Notes: a model not told the origin generated them from the letters alone. A DNA stretch of 64,000 nt from an uncultured bacterium (GCA_947381965.1 CANCXX010000010.1:35784-99783), one strand, 5' to 3'. Counted from the stretch's first letter, positions 25,632-36,142 are shown. Made by a program: numbers and translations.

Positions 25632-26504
25632 TTATCCCTTAATCTTATCAGCCATTTCGCCAAGCTTCCGCAATCTGTGGTTTACACCGGATTTACCTAC
25701 CGGTGGATTAAGGTATCCGCCTAACTCCAAAAGAGAACTTTCCGGATGCTCCAGCCTGACCTGTGCCATCTGTCTTAACGCATCCGGCAGATTTGACAAA
25801 CCATAATGCTTCTGCAAAAGAAGAATGTCCTCTATCTGCTTGTTGGCAGCGTTTACTGTCTTTGTAATGTTAGCTGCTTCACAGTTAACCTGTCTATTAA
25901 TTGAATTTCGCACTTCCTTTTCAACCCGCAGATTTTCAAGCAGCATCAGCGACAAGTGTGCCCCCATAACATTTAAGAGATCAACAATTCCAGCGCCTTC
26001 TTTTACGTATACTACATAATATTTTTTTCGCCTTACTATTTTTGCCTCAATCTCAAAGCTACAGACTGCCTGCTGTATCTGCAAAGCCTGTACTTCATAT
26101 TCACATACAAATTCCAGATGATACCCTTTTCTTGGATTGCTCATGGAGCCAAGACACAAAAAAGCCCCTCGTAAAAATGCCCGTCTGCAACAACTGTTTT
26201 TGATCAGCAGCGGATTTACCTCCTCTGAAAGCCGGTGCATGCACCCGCCTTCATCCAAAATCTTAACAGCCTGCAGTACCTTTATAACATTAACATCAAT
26301 AATAAATGTTTTCTCCAATAATGTAAAGTATTTTCTATTAACGAATGGATTTTCGGAAAATATTGTAATTTCTCCCGGTTCCTCACCTTTTACCTCTGCT
26401 TTGCATCCGAAATGAATAAGCGCTGCCAGTTCCGACAGCTGGCAATGTCTGGGACCAGGGATAACTTTTTCCAGTTCTTCTTTCACATCCGATGAAAATG
26501 ACAT
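25632..26504 (-). CDS. whiA: DNA-binding protein WhiA
   Basis: 290 residues. WhiA proteins combine an N-terminal LAGLIDADG-like domain without nuclease activity (here SDVKEELEKV...RRAFLRGAFLCLGSMSNP...YHLEFVCE) and a C-terminal helix-turn-helix (LLELGGYLNPPVGKSGVNHRLRKL). They influence cell division and, in actinobacteria, sporulation. The length is slightly below the usual ~310. It lies between rapZ and crh on one transcript; the yvcK gene that normally sits between rapZ and whiA is absent. Confidence 0.93.
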   Translation of the reverse strand: MSFSSDVKEELEKVIPGPRHCQLSELAALIHFGCKAEVKGEEPGEITIFSENPFVNRKYFTLLEKTFIIDVNVIKVLQAVKILDEGGCMHRLSEEVNPLLIKNSCCRRAFLRGAFLCLGSMSNPRKGYHLEFVCEYEVQALQIQQAVCSFEIEAKIVRRKKYYVVYVKEGAGIVDLLNVMGAHLSLMLLENLRVEKEVRNSINRQVNCEAANITKTVNAANKQIEDILLLQKHYGLSNLPDALRQMAQVRLEHPESSLLELGGYLNPPVGKSGVNHRLRKLGEMADKIKG

Positions 26505-26543
26505 GTCTGCCCCATCCTCTTTCCGGCTGCTGCCTCTGCAAAA

Positions 26544-27407
26544 CTATATGCCTTGTCCGATATCACGATGCGCTATTTTTATTCCATATTCCCCCTGGTC
26601 CTTCATACACTCATAAAGTTTGTTTGCCAGAGTCACGCTTCTGTGTTTTCCTCCGGTACATCCAATACCTATAACCAGCTGGTACTTTCCTTCCTTCACA
26701 TAATTAGGAATTAAAAAAGAAATCATGTCCGAAAGCTTTTCAATAAAAGTATGCGCTTCCGTAAAGCTCATAACATAATCCTGTACTTCTTTATCATTAC
26801 CTGTTTTATATTTCAGCTCGTCAATGTAAAATGGATTTGGAAGAAACCTTACGTCAAAGACCAAATCTGCGTCTGCAGGAATTCCGTGCTTAAAGCCAAA
26901 AGACAAAACCGTTACCATTAAACTATTATATTCCTCATTCTGCACAAAAATACGGTCCAGTTCTTTCTTTAATTCTCTTGTCAGCAGATTGGATGTATCA
27001 ATTACATAATCAGATTTCTCCCTGGTATCATTTAATATCACTCTTTCTCTTCTGATACCATCTTCTATTCTTCCCCCAATCGACAGAGGGTGCATTCTTC
27101 TGGTTTCTTTATACCGCTTAAGCAGCGTTCCGTCATTGGCCTCCATAAAAAGGATTTCAAAGACATATCCATTCCTGCGCAGATTTTCCAAAACCTTTTG
27201 TACATCTTCAAATGCCTGATTTGCACGCACATCCAGCCCCAGCGCCACTTTGGACACCTCGCCCCCAGGCGTTGCAATCAGTTCCACAAATTTTTCTATC
27301 AGCGGTACCGGAAGATTATCCACACAATAAAATCCGGCGTCCTCCAGCATCCGCAGCGCTGTACTTTTCCCGCCGCCGCTCATGCCTGTAACTACCACGA
27401 ACCGCAT
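26544..27407 (-). CDS. rapZ: RapZ/YvcJ nucleotide-binding adapter protein
   Basis: 287 residues. The N-terminal P-loop (VVVTGMSGGGKSTALRML) and the C-terminal segments FGFKHGIPADADLVFDVRFLPNP and IGIGCTGGKHRSVTLA are diagnostic. The family hydrolyses or binds GTP/ATP; in E. coli it guides RNase E to GlmZ, while in Bacillus it affects competence. The frame reaches 27422, but the ATG at 27407 follows AGGAGG at 6 bases. It starts 11 bases after the murB stop, in a conserved murB-rapZ-whiA-crh order. Confidence 0.94.
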   Translation of the reverse strand: MRFVVVTGMSGGGKSTALRMLEDAGFYCVDNLPVPLIEKFVELIATPGGEVSKVALGLDVRANQAFEDVQKVLENLRRNGYVFEILFMEANDGTLLKRYKETRRMHPLSIGGRIEDGIRRERVILNDTREKSDYVIDTSNLLTRELKKELDRIFVQNEEYNSLMVTVLSFGFKHGIPADADLVFDVRFLPNPFYIDELKYKTGNDKEVQDYVMSFTEAHTFIEKLSDMISFLIPNYVKEGKYQLVIGIGCTGGKHRSVTLANKLYECMKDQGEYGIKIAHRDIGQGI

Positions 27408-27418
27408 ACTGTACCTCC

Positions 27419-28339
27419 TCAAAAGTCTCCCAGAAAAACAACTTCTGTTTCAAGTGTAACCCCAAACTGCTCCTTTACCCTTCGTTGTACCTCCCTTATT
27501 ACCGCCACCACATCGGAAGCGCTTGCCTTGCTGGTATTTACAATAAATCCGCAGTGTTTTTCGGAAACCATAGCTTCTCCAACGGTATACCCGCACAGCC
27601 CGGCGTCCATAATCAGCTTTCCTGCAAAATGGCCCTCCGGTCTTTTAAATGTACTGCCTGCACTTGCAAATTCCAGCGGCTGCTTTTCCTTTCTGCGCTG
27701 AGCAAGCTCCTCCATCTTTGCAAGAATTTCCCCTTTATCGCCTTTCGTAAGGTTCAGTACGGCTTCAAGTACAATAAATGCCCTGTTCTTAATTACACTC
27801 GTCCGGTAGCCGAATTCCATGGACTCCCCATCAATTTCAAGGATCTCGCCCTCTTCATTCATGACGGTAACCTGCTCTGTTACCTGCTTCATTTCGCCAT
27901 CATAAGCGCCAGCGTTCATCACAATTGCGCCTCCCAGCGTCCCTGGAATACCTGATGCAAATTCAAAACCTGCAAGGCCCTTTTCCTGTGCGCGTTTTGC
28001 CACAGTATTTAAGGTTGCTCCTGCCCCTGCCCGGATATGGCTGCCCTGTACTTCCACCATGTTCATTCTATTGCCTATCTGAAGCACAATTCCTTTGTAT
28101 CCCTTGTCCCCAACCAGAAGATTACTTCCATTTCCTAAGATAAAATAGGGGATCTCCACTTTTTTGAAGTAGGGAATGAGTTTTGCAAGCTGTCCGGCAC
28201 TGCTAATCTTTAAAAAGCAGGCCGCCTCACCCCCCACGCGAAAAGTTGTATGCCTGCACATAGGCTCGTTTAGTAAAATATCCTCTTCCGGCACATAAGT
28301 ACGAATTACTTTCAAAACATACGGGCTAATGATAACCAC
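27419..28339 (-). CDS. murB: UDP-N-acetylenolpyruvoylglucosamine reductase
   Basis: About 306 residues; FAD-dependent reduction of UDP-GlcNAc-enolpyruvate to UDP-MurNAc in peptidoglycan synthesis. Visible signatures are HTTFRVGGEAACF, YFILGNGSNLLVGDKGYKG (FAD binding), AGFEFASGIPGTLGGAIVMNAGAYDG, the SAGSTFKRPEG active-site region and GFIVNTSKASASDV. The start is uncertain: the frame opens at a TTG (28369) without a ribosome binding site; the GTG at 28339 close to AAAGGGG gives an N-terminus of normal length and is used here. Confidence 0.92.
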   Translation of the reverse strand: MVIISPYVLKVIRTYVPEEDILLNEPMCRHTTFRVGGEAACFLKISSAGQLAKLIPYFKKVEIPYFILGNGSNLLVGDKGYKGIVLQIGNRMNMVEVQGSHIRAGAGATLNTVAKRAQEKGLAGFEFASGIPGTLGGAIVMNAGAYDGEMKQVTEQVTVMNEEGEILEIDGESMEFGYRTSVIKNRAFIVLEAVLNLTKGDKGEILAKMEELAQRRKEKQPLEFASAGSTFKRPEGHFAGKLIMDAGLCGYTVGEAMVSEKHCGFIVNTSKASASDVVAVIREVQRRVKEQFGVTLETEVVFLGDF

Positions 28340-28381
28340 TTCCCCTTTCCATGCACACTGCGCCAGCAATCTGGCGGCTCA

Positions 28382-29338
28382 TCAGTCTGCTTTATTTGCC
28401 CCTCCATCAAGCACCAGTCTGGCAGCGCCATAGATTCCTGCATCATTTCCAAGCGTTGCAAGCACAAACTTCACATCTTTACTTCCATGAAATACATTCT
28501 TTTCATAATAGGGTTTGATATAATCAATTAAAATTTCTCCCGCTTTGGATACACCGCCGCCAATTACTATGGTGTCGGGATTAATTACACCTGCAATCAC
28601 AGCCAGACCATCCCCCAGATATCTGCCAAATTCCTCTGCAACCTCTATGGCAAGGGCATCTTTTTGCTTTACTGCATCAAAAACGCTCTTGGCTGAAACC
28701 GGGCCGTGACGAAGCACGCTCTCCTTATCGCTCTTTGCCAGCCTGCTTTTTGCCAGCCGTGCGATTCCTGTGGCAGAAGAATACTGCTCCAGACACCCTT
28801 TATTTCCACATCCACAGCTTTCTGTTTCTGTATCGTCTACATGAATATGGCCGATCTCTCCGCCTGCCCCGCCTGCGCCGGTTAACACCCTGCCGCCGGA
28901 AATAATGCCTCCTCCGATTCCTGTTCCCAGCGTCACCATGATCAGGTCGTTACTTCCCTGTCCGCTGCCCTTCCACATTTCTCCAAGAGCTGCCACATTA
29001 GCGTCATTGCCTGCCATAACCGGCATATGAAGAATATCTGCCAGGGTATTCTTAATGCTGAATGTATCCCATCCCAGATTAACAGCCCTGTGTACCACTC
29101 CTTCACTGTCAATGGGACCCGGAGCGCCAAGCCCTACTCCGGCAACTTCCTCCTTGGTAATCTGCTTTTCCTTCATCTTTTTTAAAATGCTTTCACCTAC
29201 ATCCGGAAGAATATGGCTTCCCTTATCCTCTGTTCTTGTGGGAATTTCCCACTTTTCAAGGAGATTGCCTTTTACGTCAAAAAAACCCATTTTTACTGTT
29301 GTCCCGCCTACGTCAACGCCAAAAACATACTGCTTCAT
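28382..29338 (-). CDS. glcK: ROK-family glucokinase
   Basis: 318 residues; phosphorylates glucose with ATP. The phosphate-binding motif FGVDVGGTTVKMG opens the protein; MVTLGTGIGGGIISGGRV and the ROK zinc motif CGCGNKGCLEQYSSATG follow, then VIGGGVSKAGEI near the C-terminus. No DNA-binding domain precedes the kinase, so it is an enzyme and not a ROK repressor. It sits between hprK and murB on the same strand and is probably cotranscribed. Confidence 0.93.
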   Translation of the reverse strand: MKQYVFGVDVGGTTVKMGFFDVKGNLLEKWEIPTRTEDKGSHILPDVGESILKKMKEKQITKEEVAGVGLGAPGPIDSEGVVHRAVNLGWDTFSIKNTLADILHMPVMAGNDANVAALGEMWKGSGQGSNDLIMVTLGTGIGGGIISGGRVLTGAGGAGGEIGHIHVDDTETESCGCGNKGCLEQYSSATGIARLAKSRLAKSDKESVLRHGPVSAKSVFDAVKQKDALAIEVAEEFGRYLGDGLAVIAGVINPDTIVIGGGVSKAGEILIDYIKPYYEKNVFHGSKDVKFVLATLGNDAGIYGAARLVLDGGANKAD

Positions 29339-29396
29339 ATAATGTCCTCCCTTTTATCTTTATTACTGTTTTTTTATTTTATTCTTATAAAGTTTC

Positions 29397-30341
29397 TCAG
29401 TCCTCGTCATCTTCATCCCGTCTTCTGGTAAGAGACTCCTGTACTCTTCTGTAAAGCTCCTGTGCCGCATTATAACCCATCTTTTTCTGCCGGTGGTTAA
29501 TCGCCGCCGATTCACAGATAATAGCCAGATTCCGGCCTGGCCGTATGGGAATATTATGGCAGACAATCTTATTGCCAAGATATTCTGTATACTCTTCCTC
29601 CAGTCCAAGCCTGTCGTATTCCTTTTCCTTGTCCCAGTCTTCCAGACGGATAACCAGGTCAATGTTCTGAGTATCCTTTACGCTTGACACACCAAAAAGT
29701 GTTTTCACATCCACAATACCAATGCCTCTTAACTCAATAAAATGCTTGGTTATATCCGGTGCAGACCCCACAAGTGTATCATCGCTTACCTTCCGTATTT
29801 CCACCGCATCGTCTGTTACCAGACGGTGACCTCTCTTAATCAGCTCCAGCGCTGCCTCTGACTTGCCAATGCCGCTTTCTCCGGTAATCAGCACACCTTC
29901 CCCATATACGTCCACCAACACCCCATGAACAGAAATGCAGGGCGCTAACTTCACGTTCAGCCACCGGATAATTTCCGCCATAAACGCGGAGGTTGACTTT
30001 TTACTCATTAAAATATGCACATTATTCTCCAATGCTATTTTTAGAAAAAGTTCGTCCGGTTTTAATCCCCTGCAAAAAACAATTGCAGGTATTTCACTGG
30101 AAAGGAATTTCGTGTAAATTTCCTCCTTCCTTTCTTCCGGAAGCCCCTGCATGTAGGTGTATTCCACAAATCCGATTACCTGTAGCCTGACAGCCTCAAA
30201 ATGTTCAAAGTAACCTGCCATCTGAAGTCCTGGCCGGTTAATATCCGGCTGTGTGATTTTAATTTTGGAAATATCCAGTTCCGGCGTCAGATTTATCAGC
30301 TTCATCTTATCTATTATCTGTTCCAGTTTTACGCTTGCCAT
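29397..30341 (-). CDS. hprK: HPr kinase/phosphorylase
   Basis: 314 residues; phosphorylates and dephosphorylates Ser46 of HPr and Crh in response to glycolytic intermediates, the key switch in Firmicute carbon catabolite repression. The P-loop is GESGIGKS (residues 154-161), preceded by HGVLVDVYGEGVLI and followed by ELRGIGIVDVKTLFG, the family signature. The frame starts at 30410, but ATG 30341 follows AAAGGAGCGGTAT and matches the normal N-terminus. Crh (25340) and HPr (46761) in this window are its likely substrates. Confidence 0.96.
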   Translation of the reverse strand: MASVKLEQIIDKMKLINLTPELDISKIKITQPDINRPGLQMAGYFEHFEAVRLQVIGFVEYTYMQGLPEERKEEIYTKFLSSEIPAIVFCRGLKPDELFLKIALENNVHILMSKKSTSAFMAEIIRWLNVKLAPCISVHGVLVDVYGEGVLITGESGIGKSEAALELIKRGHRLVTDDAVEIRKVSDDTLVGSAPDITKHFIELRGIGIVDVKTLFGVSSVKDTQNIDLVIRLEDWDKEKEYDRLGLEEEYTEYLGNKIVCHNIPIRPGRNLAIICESAAINHRQKKMGYNAAQELYRRVQESLTRRRDEDDED

Positions 30342-30437
30342 ATACCGCTCCTTTTCAATCACCTGTTGCTTTTCTGGCTTTATTTTATCACAAACAATCA
30401 ATAATCTCAATAGCGCACAATTTCCGCGGTTTTTGTT

Positions 30438-32315
30438 CTATGACAGTTCCTCCCCGCTGTTATGAAAAAAATCATAAATTTTCCTTGCTACAGACTCCGG
30501 AATTTCATCAACCCCTGCTAAAGCTTCCACCTCCGCATTTTTTACCTCTTCTATGGATTTAAACCGGCGCATCAGCGCTTTCCTTCTTGAGGGACCCACA
30601 CCGGGAATTTCATCCAGCGCTGATTTTACCTGGGCTTTGGACCGCAGGGAACGGTGATATTCAATGGCAAACCTGTGTGCTTCATCCTGGACTCTGGTAA
30701 TCAGCTTAAATCCTTCGCTGCTTCTGTCAATCATAATTTCTTTATTTTCAAAGTAAAGCCCTCTGGTGTTGTGGTTATCGTCTTTGACCATCCCGCACAC
30801 CGGAATATGCAGATTAAGCTCTGAAAGAACCTGAAGGGCAATATTTACCTGCCCCTTTCCGCCATCCATAAGAAGCAGATCCGGAAATTTGGTAAAACTG
30901 CCAAACTCTGTTTCCATTTCCTTTTCGGCCAGCTCCTTCTGCTCTTCAAACCCATGCACAAACCGTCTGGTAAGCACTTCCCTCATACAGGCATAATCGT
31001 CAGGACCGGAAACTGTTTTAATACGGAACTTTCTGTAATCACTTCGCTTGGGCTTTCCTTTTTCAAATACTACCATAGAGCCTACATTGGCAAATCCGCT
31101 GATATTTGAAATATCAAAGGCTTCCATACGGGTAACGCTCTCAAGCCCCAGGAGAAAAGAAATCTCCTTTACGGCGCCAATTGTTCTTCCCTCCTCTCTC
31201 CGTATGCGTTCCTTATCCTGACTAAGTACCAACATGGCATTTTTGGCTGCCAGCTCCACCAGCTTTTCCTTAGAGCCGATTTTGGGCACTTTTATATACA
31301 CCCTGCCGCCCTTTCGTCTGGTAAGCCACTGTTCGATTACCGCCACATCCTCAATTTCCTCCTGTAGCATCAGCTCCCTTGGTATAAATGGCGTTCCCGC
31401 ATAAAACTGCTTCACAAAATCCAACAGGATTTGCGCCCTGGGTGTTTCTGCCACATGTGTCATATAAAAGTGTTCTCTTCCAATCAGCTTTCCATCCCTT
31501 ACAAAAAAGACCTGGACCACCGCATCCTTTTCATCCGCTGCCAAGGCAATAATGTCCTTATCCTCACCATCGCTGTCGGTGATTTTCTGCTTTGACGCAA
31601 TCTGCTTTACACTGTTATATAAATCCCTGTATCTGATTGCCTCCTCAAATTCCAGATTTTCCGACGCCTCCTGCATTTTCTGCTCCAGCTCTTTCAGCGT
31701 TTCCTGATAACTTCCATTTAAAAAATCCAGCGCTTTTTTAACCCGTTCTCCATATACCTCCGGGGTAATATTTCCCTGACAGGGCGCCAGACACTGCTTT
31801 ATATGGTAATTCAGGCAGGCCCGGTCATTGCCGCACTCTTTTGGCAGACTCCTGTTACATGTCCTCAGCTGATAAAGCTTATTAATCAAATCAATGGTAT
31901 CTTTTACCGCCGCCGCGCTGGTATATGGACCGAAATACCGGGAACGGTCTTTTTTCATTTGCCTGGAAAATAATACCCTTGGATAGCTGTCCCCTATTGT
32001 TACCTTAATATATGGATAAGTCTTATCATCCTTCAGCATTGTATTGTATTTCGGACTGTGCTCTTTAATCAAATTATTTTCCAGTACAAGAGCCTCCAGC
32101 TCCGAATCCGTAACAATATATTCAAAACGGCTGATAAGGCTCACCATTTTATCAATTTGAGGACCTCTTCCAATATTTTTGCGAAAATAGGATCTGACAC
32201 GATTGTGCAGATTAACCGCCTTTCCCACATAAATGATATTGTCCTTTTCGTCATACATAATATATACGCCCGGACAATTGGGAAGTTTCTTTAACTCTTC
32301 CTGAAAATCAAACAT
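30438..32315 (-). CDS. uvrC: Excinuclease ABC subunit C
   Basis: 625 residues; makes both incisions in nucleotide excision repair. Order of domains: GIY-YIG endonuclease ([18 protein letters not shown]), a cysteine cluster ([19 protein letters not shown]), UvrB-binding UVR motif ([15 protein letters not shown]), RNase H-like endonuclease domain ([22 protein letters not shown]), and C-terminal helix-hairpin-helix ([19 protein letters not shown]). Starts after GGGGGATAATT. UvrA and UvrB are 27 kb away in a separate operon. Confidence 0.97.
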   Translation of the reverse strand: MFDFQEELKKLPNCPGVYIMYDEKDNIIYVGKAVNLHNRVRSYFRKNIGRGPQIDKMVSLISRFEYIVTDSELEALVLENNLIKEHSPKYNTMLKDDKTYPYIKVTIGDSYPRVLFSRQMKKDRSRYFGPYTSAAAVKDTIDLINKLYQLRTCNRSLPKECGNDRACLNYHIKQCLAPCQGNITPEVYGERVKKALDFLNGSYQETLKELEQKMQEASENLEFEEAIRYRDLYNSVKQIASKQKITDSDGEDKDIIALAADEKDAVVQVFFVRDGKLIGREHFYMTHVAETPRAQILLDFVKQFYAGTPFIPRELMLQEEIEDVAVIEQWLTRRKGGRVYIKVPKIGSKEKLVELAAKNAMLVLSQDKERIRREEGRTIGAVKEISFLLGLESVTRMEAFDISNISGFANVGSMVVFEKGKPKRSDYRKFRIKTVSGPDDYACMREVLTRRFVHGFEEQKELAEKEMETEFGSFTKFPDLLLMDGGKGQVNIALQVLSELNLHIPVCGMVKDDNHNTRGLYFENKEIMIDRSSEGFKLITRVQDEAHRFAIEYHRSLRSKAQVKSALDEIPGVGPSRRKALMRRFKSIEEVKNAEVEALAGVDEIPESVARKIYDFFHNSGEELS

Positions 32316-32389
32316 AATTATCCCCCGCGCTTCATAAATCTGTCTGCAATTCTTCCGCCGCTAGAGCGTATTTATCTTTCCATAAGGAA

Positions 32390-32431
32390 GGACATCATTA
32401 GATTTATGCTTACGCCCTCATAATGATGTCC
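32390..32431 (-). terminator. Hairpin after ftsH
   Basis: GGACATCATTA (32390-32400) pairs perfectly with TAATGATGTCC (32421-32431), 50 bases after the ftsH stop. The T-run behind it on the minus strand is poor (TTCCTTAT), so termination may be partial, with some read-through into uvrC. Confidence 0.55.
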
Positions 32432-32480
32432 GGTTTCCAATGCTATTTTATCTTTATGACGCCCATTGCATAATGGCTGC

Positions 32481-34670
32481 TTACTCAAAAAAGTCAGAAG
32501 GCGCATTGGAAAAGCGCCCCGTTGTCCCTTCCTTACTTTGGATTTCTCTTTCCGGCTCCTGCTGCTCCTTTTCCGGTTCCTTATAGTTTCCTTCTTCTGT
32601 TTCCCCACTGCCTTCTTCTGTCTTTTCTTTTTCCGGTTCCTGAGTCTCTACAGGCAAAGAAGCCTCCGCGCCGGATAAATTTTCATTTTTCTCTTCTTTT
32701 CCCTCTTCCGGCTCCGGAAGTCCTTTTTCCTTCCGGTATATTTTCATAAACTCTTTGCCGCTGATGGTTTCCTTTTCAATCAAATGGGCTGCCAGTTTAT
32801 CCATCAGTTCCCTGTTTCCGGAAAGCATTTCCTTTGCTTCATCATAGCATTCCTTCAATGTTTCCATAACTTCTGTGTCCACATCGGCAGCTGTCCGGTC
32901 ACTGCAGGTCAGTCTTGCCCCGCCCCCCAGATATTCACTTTCCACTGTGGCCAGGCCCATCAGCCCAAAACGCTTACTCATGCCAAAACGTGTAATCATA
33001 TTGGTGGCAATATTGGTAGCCTGTTCAATATCGTTGGCCGCCCCTGTTGTCACATTGCCAAATATGATTTCCTCTGCTGCCCGGCCTCCTAACAGGCTCA
33101 CCAGGCGGTCATGCAGCTCTTCTTTGGTCTGAAGATACTTTTCCTCTTCCGGCACGTGCATTACATATCCAAGAGCTCCCATGGTTCTGGGAACAATGGT
33201 GATCTTTTGCACCGGTTCGGAGTTTTTCTGCAAAGCGCTAATCAGCGCGTGGCCCACTTCATGATAAGAAACAATTTTTCGTTCTTCCTTGCTCATGATA
33301 CGGTCTTTCTTTTCCTTACCAACCAGCACCTGTTCCACCGCGTCAAACAGATCCTTCTGGGTTACATATTCCCTTCCATGCTGGACAGCGTTGATGGCCG
33401 CTTCATTAATCATATTAGCAAGATCCGCCCCTACCGCACCGCTGGTTGCAAGCGCAATGGCATCCAGGTCCACGCTTTCATCCAAATGAACATCTTTTGC
33501 ATGTACCTTTAGGATTTCCACCCGTCCTTTTAAATCCGGTTTATCCACAATAATCCTTCTGTCAAAGCGGCCGGGACGAAGCAGCGCCTTATCCAGTATT
33601 TCCGGGCGGTTTGTGGCGCCCAGCACTAAAATACCCTTTGATGTATCAAATCCATCCATCTCCGAAAGGAGCTGGTTTAAAGTCTGTTCTCTTTCCTCAT
33701 TTCCACCCCCGTACTTATTATCACGGCTGCGGCCAATGGCATCTATTTCGTCAATAAAGATAATGCAGGGCGCATTTTTGGTAGCTTCTTTAAATAAGTC
33801 TCTGACACGGGAGGCTCCCACACCTACATACAGCTCAATAAAGTCCGAACCTGACAGTGAGAAAAAAGGAACCTTGGCCTCACCTGCCACTGCCTTGGCA
33901 AGCAGTGTCTTTCCCGTTCCGGGAGGTCCCACCAAAAGAGCGCCCTTAGGCAGTTTTGCACCAATTTTTGAGTATTTCCCAGGATTATGAAGAAAGTCCA
34001 CTACCTCCTGCAAAGATTCCTTGGCTTCATCCTCTCCCGCCACATCTTTAAAGGTAATTCCGGTTTCTCTCTGTACGTAAACCTTGGCATTGCTCTTTCC
34101 CACACCCATAGGCCCGCCGCCCTTTGACATTTTGCGGAACAAAAAGCTTAAAAGCACCCACATAAGAATAAAGGGAAACACATAAGACAGCAAAAACCCG
34201 ATTACAGCGCTGGTGCCATCCGCCACCTGCCCTTTTACCTCCACATTATTTTGAAGAAGTCTGTTTGTCAGTGTATCGTCATCCTCTATCTTGCCTGTAT
34301 AATAACTGACTGAAGGATTTAATCCATACAGATAAAGAATTGGGGACTGCTGGCTAACCCTCTCTGTCGCTGGCTGGATATACACCCGGTCGGTTCCAAT
34401 TACCACAGACTGCACCTTCCCGCCTTCCAGCATCTGGATAAACTCATTGTAAGATATTTCCTGTTCCGAATCTCCAGTGATAATCTTTACAAAAGTGCTC
34501 ACCAAAAGAAGCGACAAAAGCGCCGCTATCACAAACATTACGATATTCTGTCTTCTGGGGTCCCGGCCCGGCCCGCCGTTTCCTCCTGATCCACTGCCGC
34601 CATTATTGCCGCCGGGGGTACCATTTCCACCCGAACCGTTATCATATTGGTTCAAATTATTTTCACTCAT
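32481..34670 (-). CDS. ftsH: ATP-dependent zinc metalloprotease FtsH
   Basis: 729 residues; membrane AAA+ protease degrading misfolded membrane and regulatory proteins. After a Gly/Asn-rich leader (residues ~12-35) comes a first membrane helix (~42-62), an extracytoplasmic domain and a second helix (~155-180). The AAA domain has Walker A GPPGTGKTLLAK, Walker B IIFIDEIDAIG and the second region of homology (LRPGRFDRRI); the protease site is HEVGH. The C-terminal ~80 residues are Glu/Lys/Pro-rich and likely disordered. The ATG overlaps the stop of the DUF1846 gene (ATGA). Confidence 0.96.
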   Translation of the reverse strand: MSENNLNQYDNGSGGNGTPGGNNGGSGSGGNGGPGRDPRRQNIVMFVIAALLSLLLVSTFVKIITGDSEQEISYNEFIQMLEGGKVQSVVIGTDRVYIQPATERVSQQSPILYLYGLNPSVSYYTGKIEDDDTLTNRLLQNNVEVKGQVADGTSAVIGFLLSYVFPFILMWVLLSFLFRKMSKGGGPMGVGKSNAKVYVQRETGITFKDVAGEDEAKESLQEVVDFLHNPGKYSKIGAKLPKGALLVGPPGTGKTLLAKAVAGEAKVPFFSLSGSDFIELYVGVGASRVRDLFKEATKNAPCIIFIDEIDAIGRSRDNKYGGGNEEREQTLNQLLSEMDGFDTSKGILVLGATNRPEILDKALLRPGRFDRRIIVDKPDLKGRVEILKVHAKDVHLDESVDLDAIALATSGAVGADLANMINEAAINAVQHGREYVTQKDLFDAVEQVLVGKEKKDRIMSKEERKIVSYHEVGHALISALQKNSEPVQKITIVPRTMGALGYVMHVPEEEKYLQTKEELHDRLVSLLGGRAAEEIIFGNVTTGAANDIEQATNIATNMITRFGMSKRFGLMGLATVESEYLGGGARLTCSDRTAADVDTEVMETLKECYDEAKEMLSGNRELMDKLAAHLIEKETISGKEFMKIYRKEKGLPEPEEGKEEKNENLSGAEASLPVETQEPEKEKTEEGSGETEEGNYKEPEKEQQEPEREIQSKEGTTGRFSNAPSDFFE

Positions 34671-36142
34671 CTATTACTCTTTCCTTTTAAAATTGGTTCA
34701 CTGGTTAAATTCACTCCCAGCTTCTTAAATGTTTTAATATCCACCTCCGAAAGCATCACAGAAGTGTGTACCTGACAATCCTTCAGCTTTGGAAGCTGTT
34801 CCAGCGCTTTTCTTGCATTTCTGTCTTCCAGTGCAGAAATGGAAAGGGCAATCAGTACTTCGTCCGTATGAAGCCTCGGATTTTTGCCACCCAGATACTT
34901 TGTTTTAAGCTCTTGAATCGGCTCAATTGCCTGGGGCGATATTAAATGGGTATCATGGTCAACGCCCCCCAGCGCCTTTAGCGCATTAAGCAGCAAAGCC
35001 GCCGACGCCCCTAAAAGATCCGTAGTCTTGGAAGTAATAATCGTGCCATCGGAAAGCTCAATAGCTGCTGTGGGAACCCCCAGCTCTTCCTCCCGTTTCC
35101 GCGCCGCAACCGTCACCTTCCTGTCATCCGTAGTAATCTTTGCCTGCTTCATTAAAAGCTCTATTTTATAAACTTCATTTTCCTTGGCTTTTCCTCTTAT
35201 CAGGCCATTAGCCGCCGCATAATACCGTCGGATTATTTCCATATAAGATGCTTCCCGGCAGACCTCATCATCCACAATACAGTTTCCTGCCATATTCACT
35301 CCCATATCGGTAGGAGACTTATATGGATTTTCACCATAAATCCCCTCGAAAATAGCATTCAGCACCGGGAATATTTCAATATCACGATTGTAGTTAACCG
35401 TTGTCTCTCCATAAGCTTCCAAATGAAAAGGGTCTATCATATTAATATCATTTAAATCCGCCGTTGCCGCTTCATAGGCAAGGTTTACAGGATGCTTTAA
35501 AGGGATATTCCAAATTGGGAAAGTTTCATATTTTGCATATCCTGCCTTAATTCCCTTTTTATTATCATGATAAAGCTGGGACAGACAGGTAGCCATTTTC
35601 CCGCTTCCAGGTCCCGGTGCGGTAACCACCACTAAAGGTCTTGTGGTTTCTATATATTCGTTCCTTCCATACCCCTCGTCACTGACAATCAGCGGTACAT
35701 TGGAGGGATATCCTTCAATTGCATAATGCAGGTAAACCTTCACATTCTTTTTTTCCAGTCTTTCTTTAAAATCCGATGCCTTTGACTGCCCTGCATAATG
35801 GGTGAGAACCACGCTTCCCACATAGAGTCCTCTGCTTTCAAATTCCTCCATCAGCCTCTGCACATCTTCATCATACGAAATTCCAAGATCCCCCCGCATC
35901 TTATTCTTTTCAATATCCGCTGCATTTATAACAATGACAATCTCTGCCCTGTCTGAAAGCGTCATCAGCATACGGAGCTTACTATCCGGTTCAAATCCCG
36001 GCAAAACTCTTGAGGCATGAAAATCATCAAACAGCTTGCCCCCGAATTCAAGATACAGTTTATCGCCAAATTTATTAATTCTTTCTTCAATATTCTTTGA
36101 CTGCATCTTTAAGTACTTTTCGTTGTCAAATCCCACTCTCAT
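34667..36142 (-). CDS. DUF1846 family protein
   Basis: 491 residues, a cytoplasmic protein of the DUF1846 family common in Firmicutes; its biochemical activity is not established to my knowledge. Recognisable segments include GFDNEKYLKMQSKNIEERI at the N-terminus, VVTAPGPGSGKMATCLSQLY (a P-loop-like stretch), EIFPVLNAIFEGIYGENPYKSPTDMG and GGKNPRLHTDEVLIALS. The frame opens with a TTG at 36166; the ATG at 36142 is preferred as the family start. It is translationally coupled to ftsH and divergent from pyrG. Confidence 0.88.
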   Translation of the reverse strand: MRVGFDNEKYLKMQSKNIEERINKFGDKLYLEFGGKLFDDFHASRVLPGFEPDSKLRMLMTLSDRAEIVIVINAADIEKNKMRGDLGISYDEDVQRLMEEFESRGLYVGSVVLTHYAGQSKASDFKERLEKKNVKVYLHYAIEGYPSNVPLIVSDEGYGRNEYIETTRPLVVVTAPGPGSGKMATCLSQLYHDNKKGIKAGYAKYETFPIWNIPLKHPVNLAYEAATADLNDINMIDPFHLEAYGETTVNYNRDIEIFPVLNAIFEGIYGENPYKSPTDMGVNMAGNCIVDDEVCREASYMEIIRRYYAAANGLIRGKAKENEVYKIELLMKQAKITTDDRKVTVAARKREEELGVPTAAIELSDGTIITSKTTDLLGASAALLLNALKALGGVDHDTHLISPQAIEPIQELKTKYLGGKNPRLHTDEVLIALSISALEDRNARKALEQLPKLKDCQVHTSVMLSEVDIKTFKKLGVNLTSEPILKGKSNR

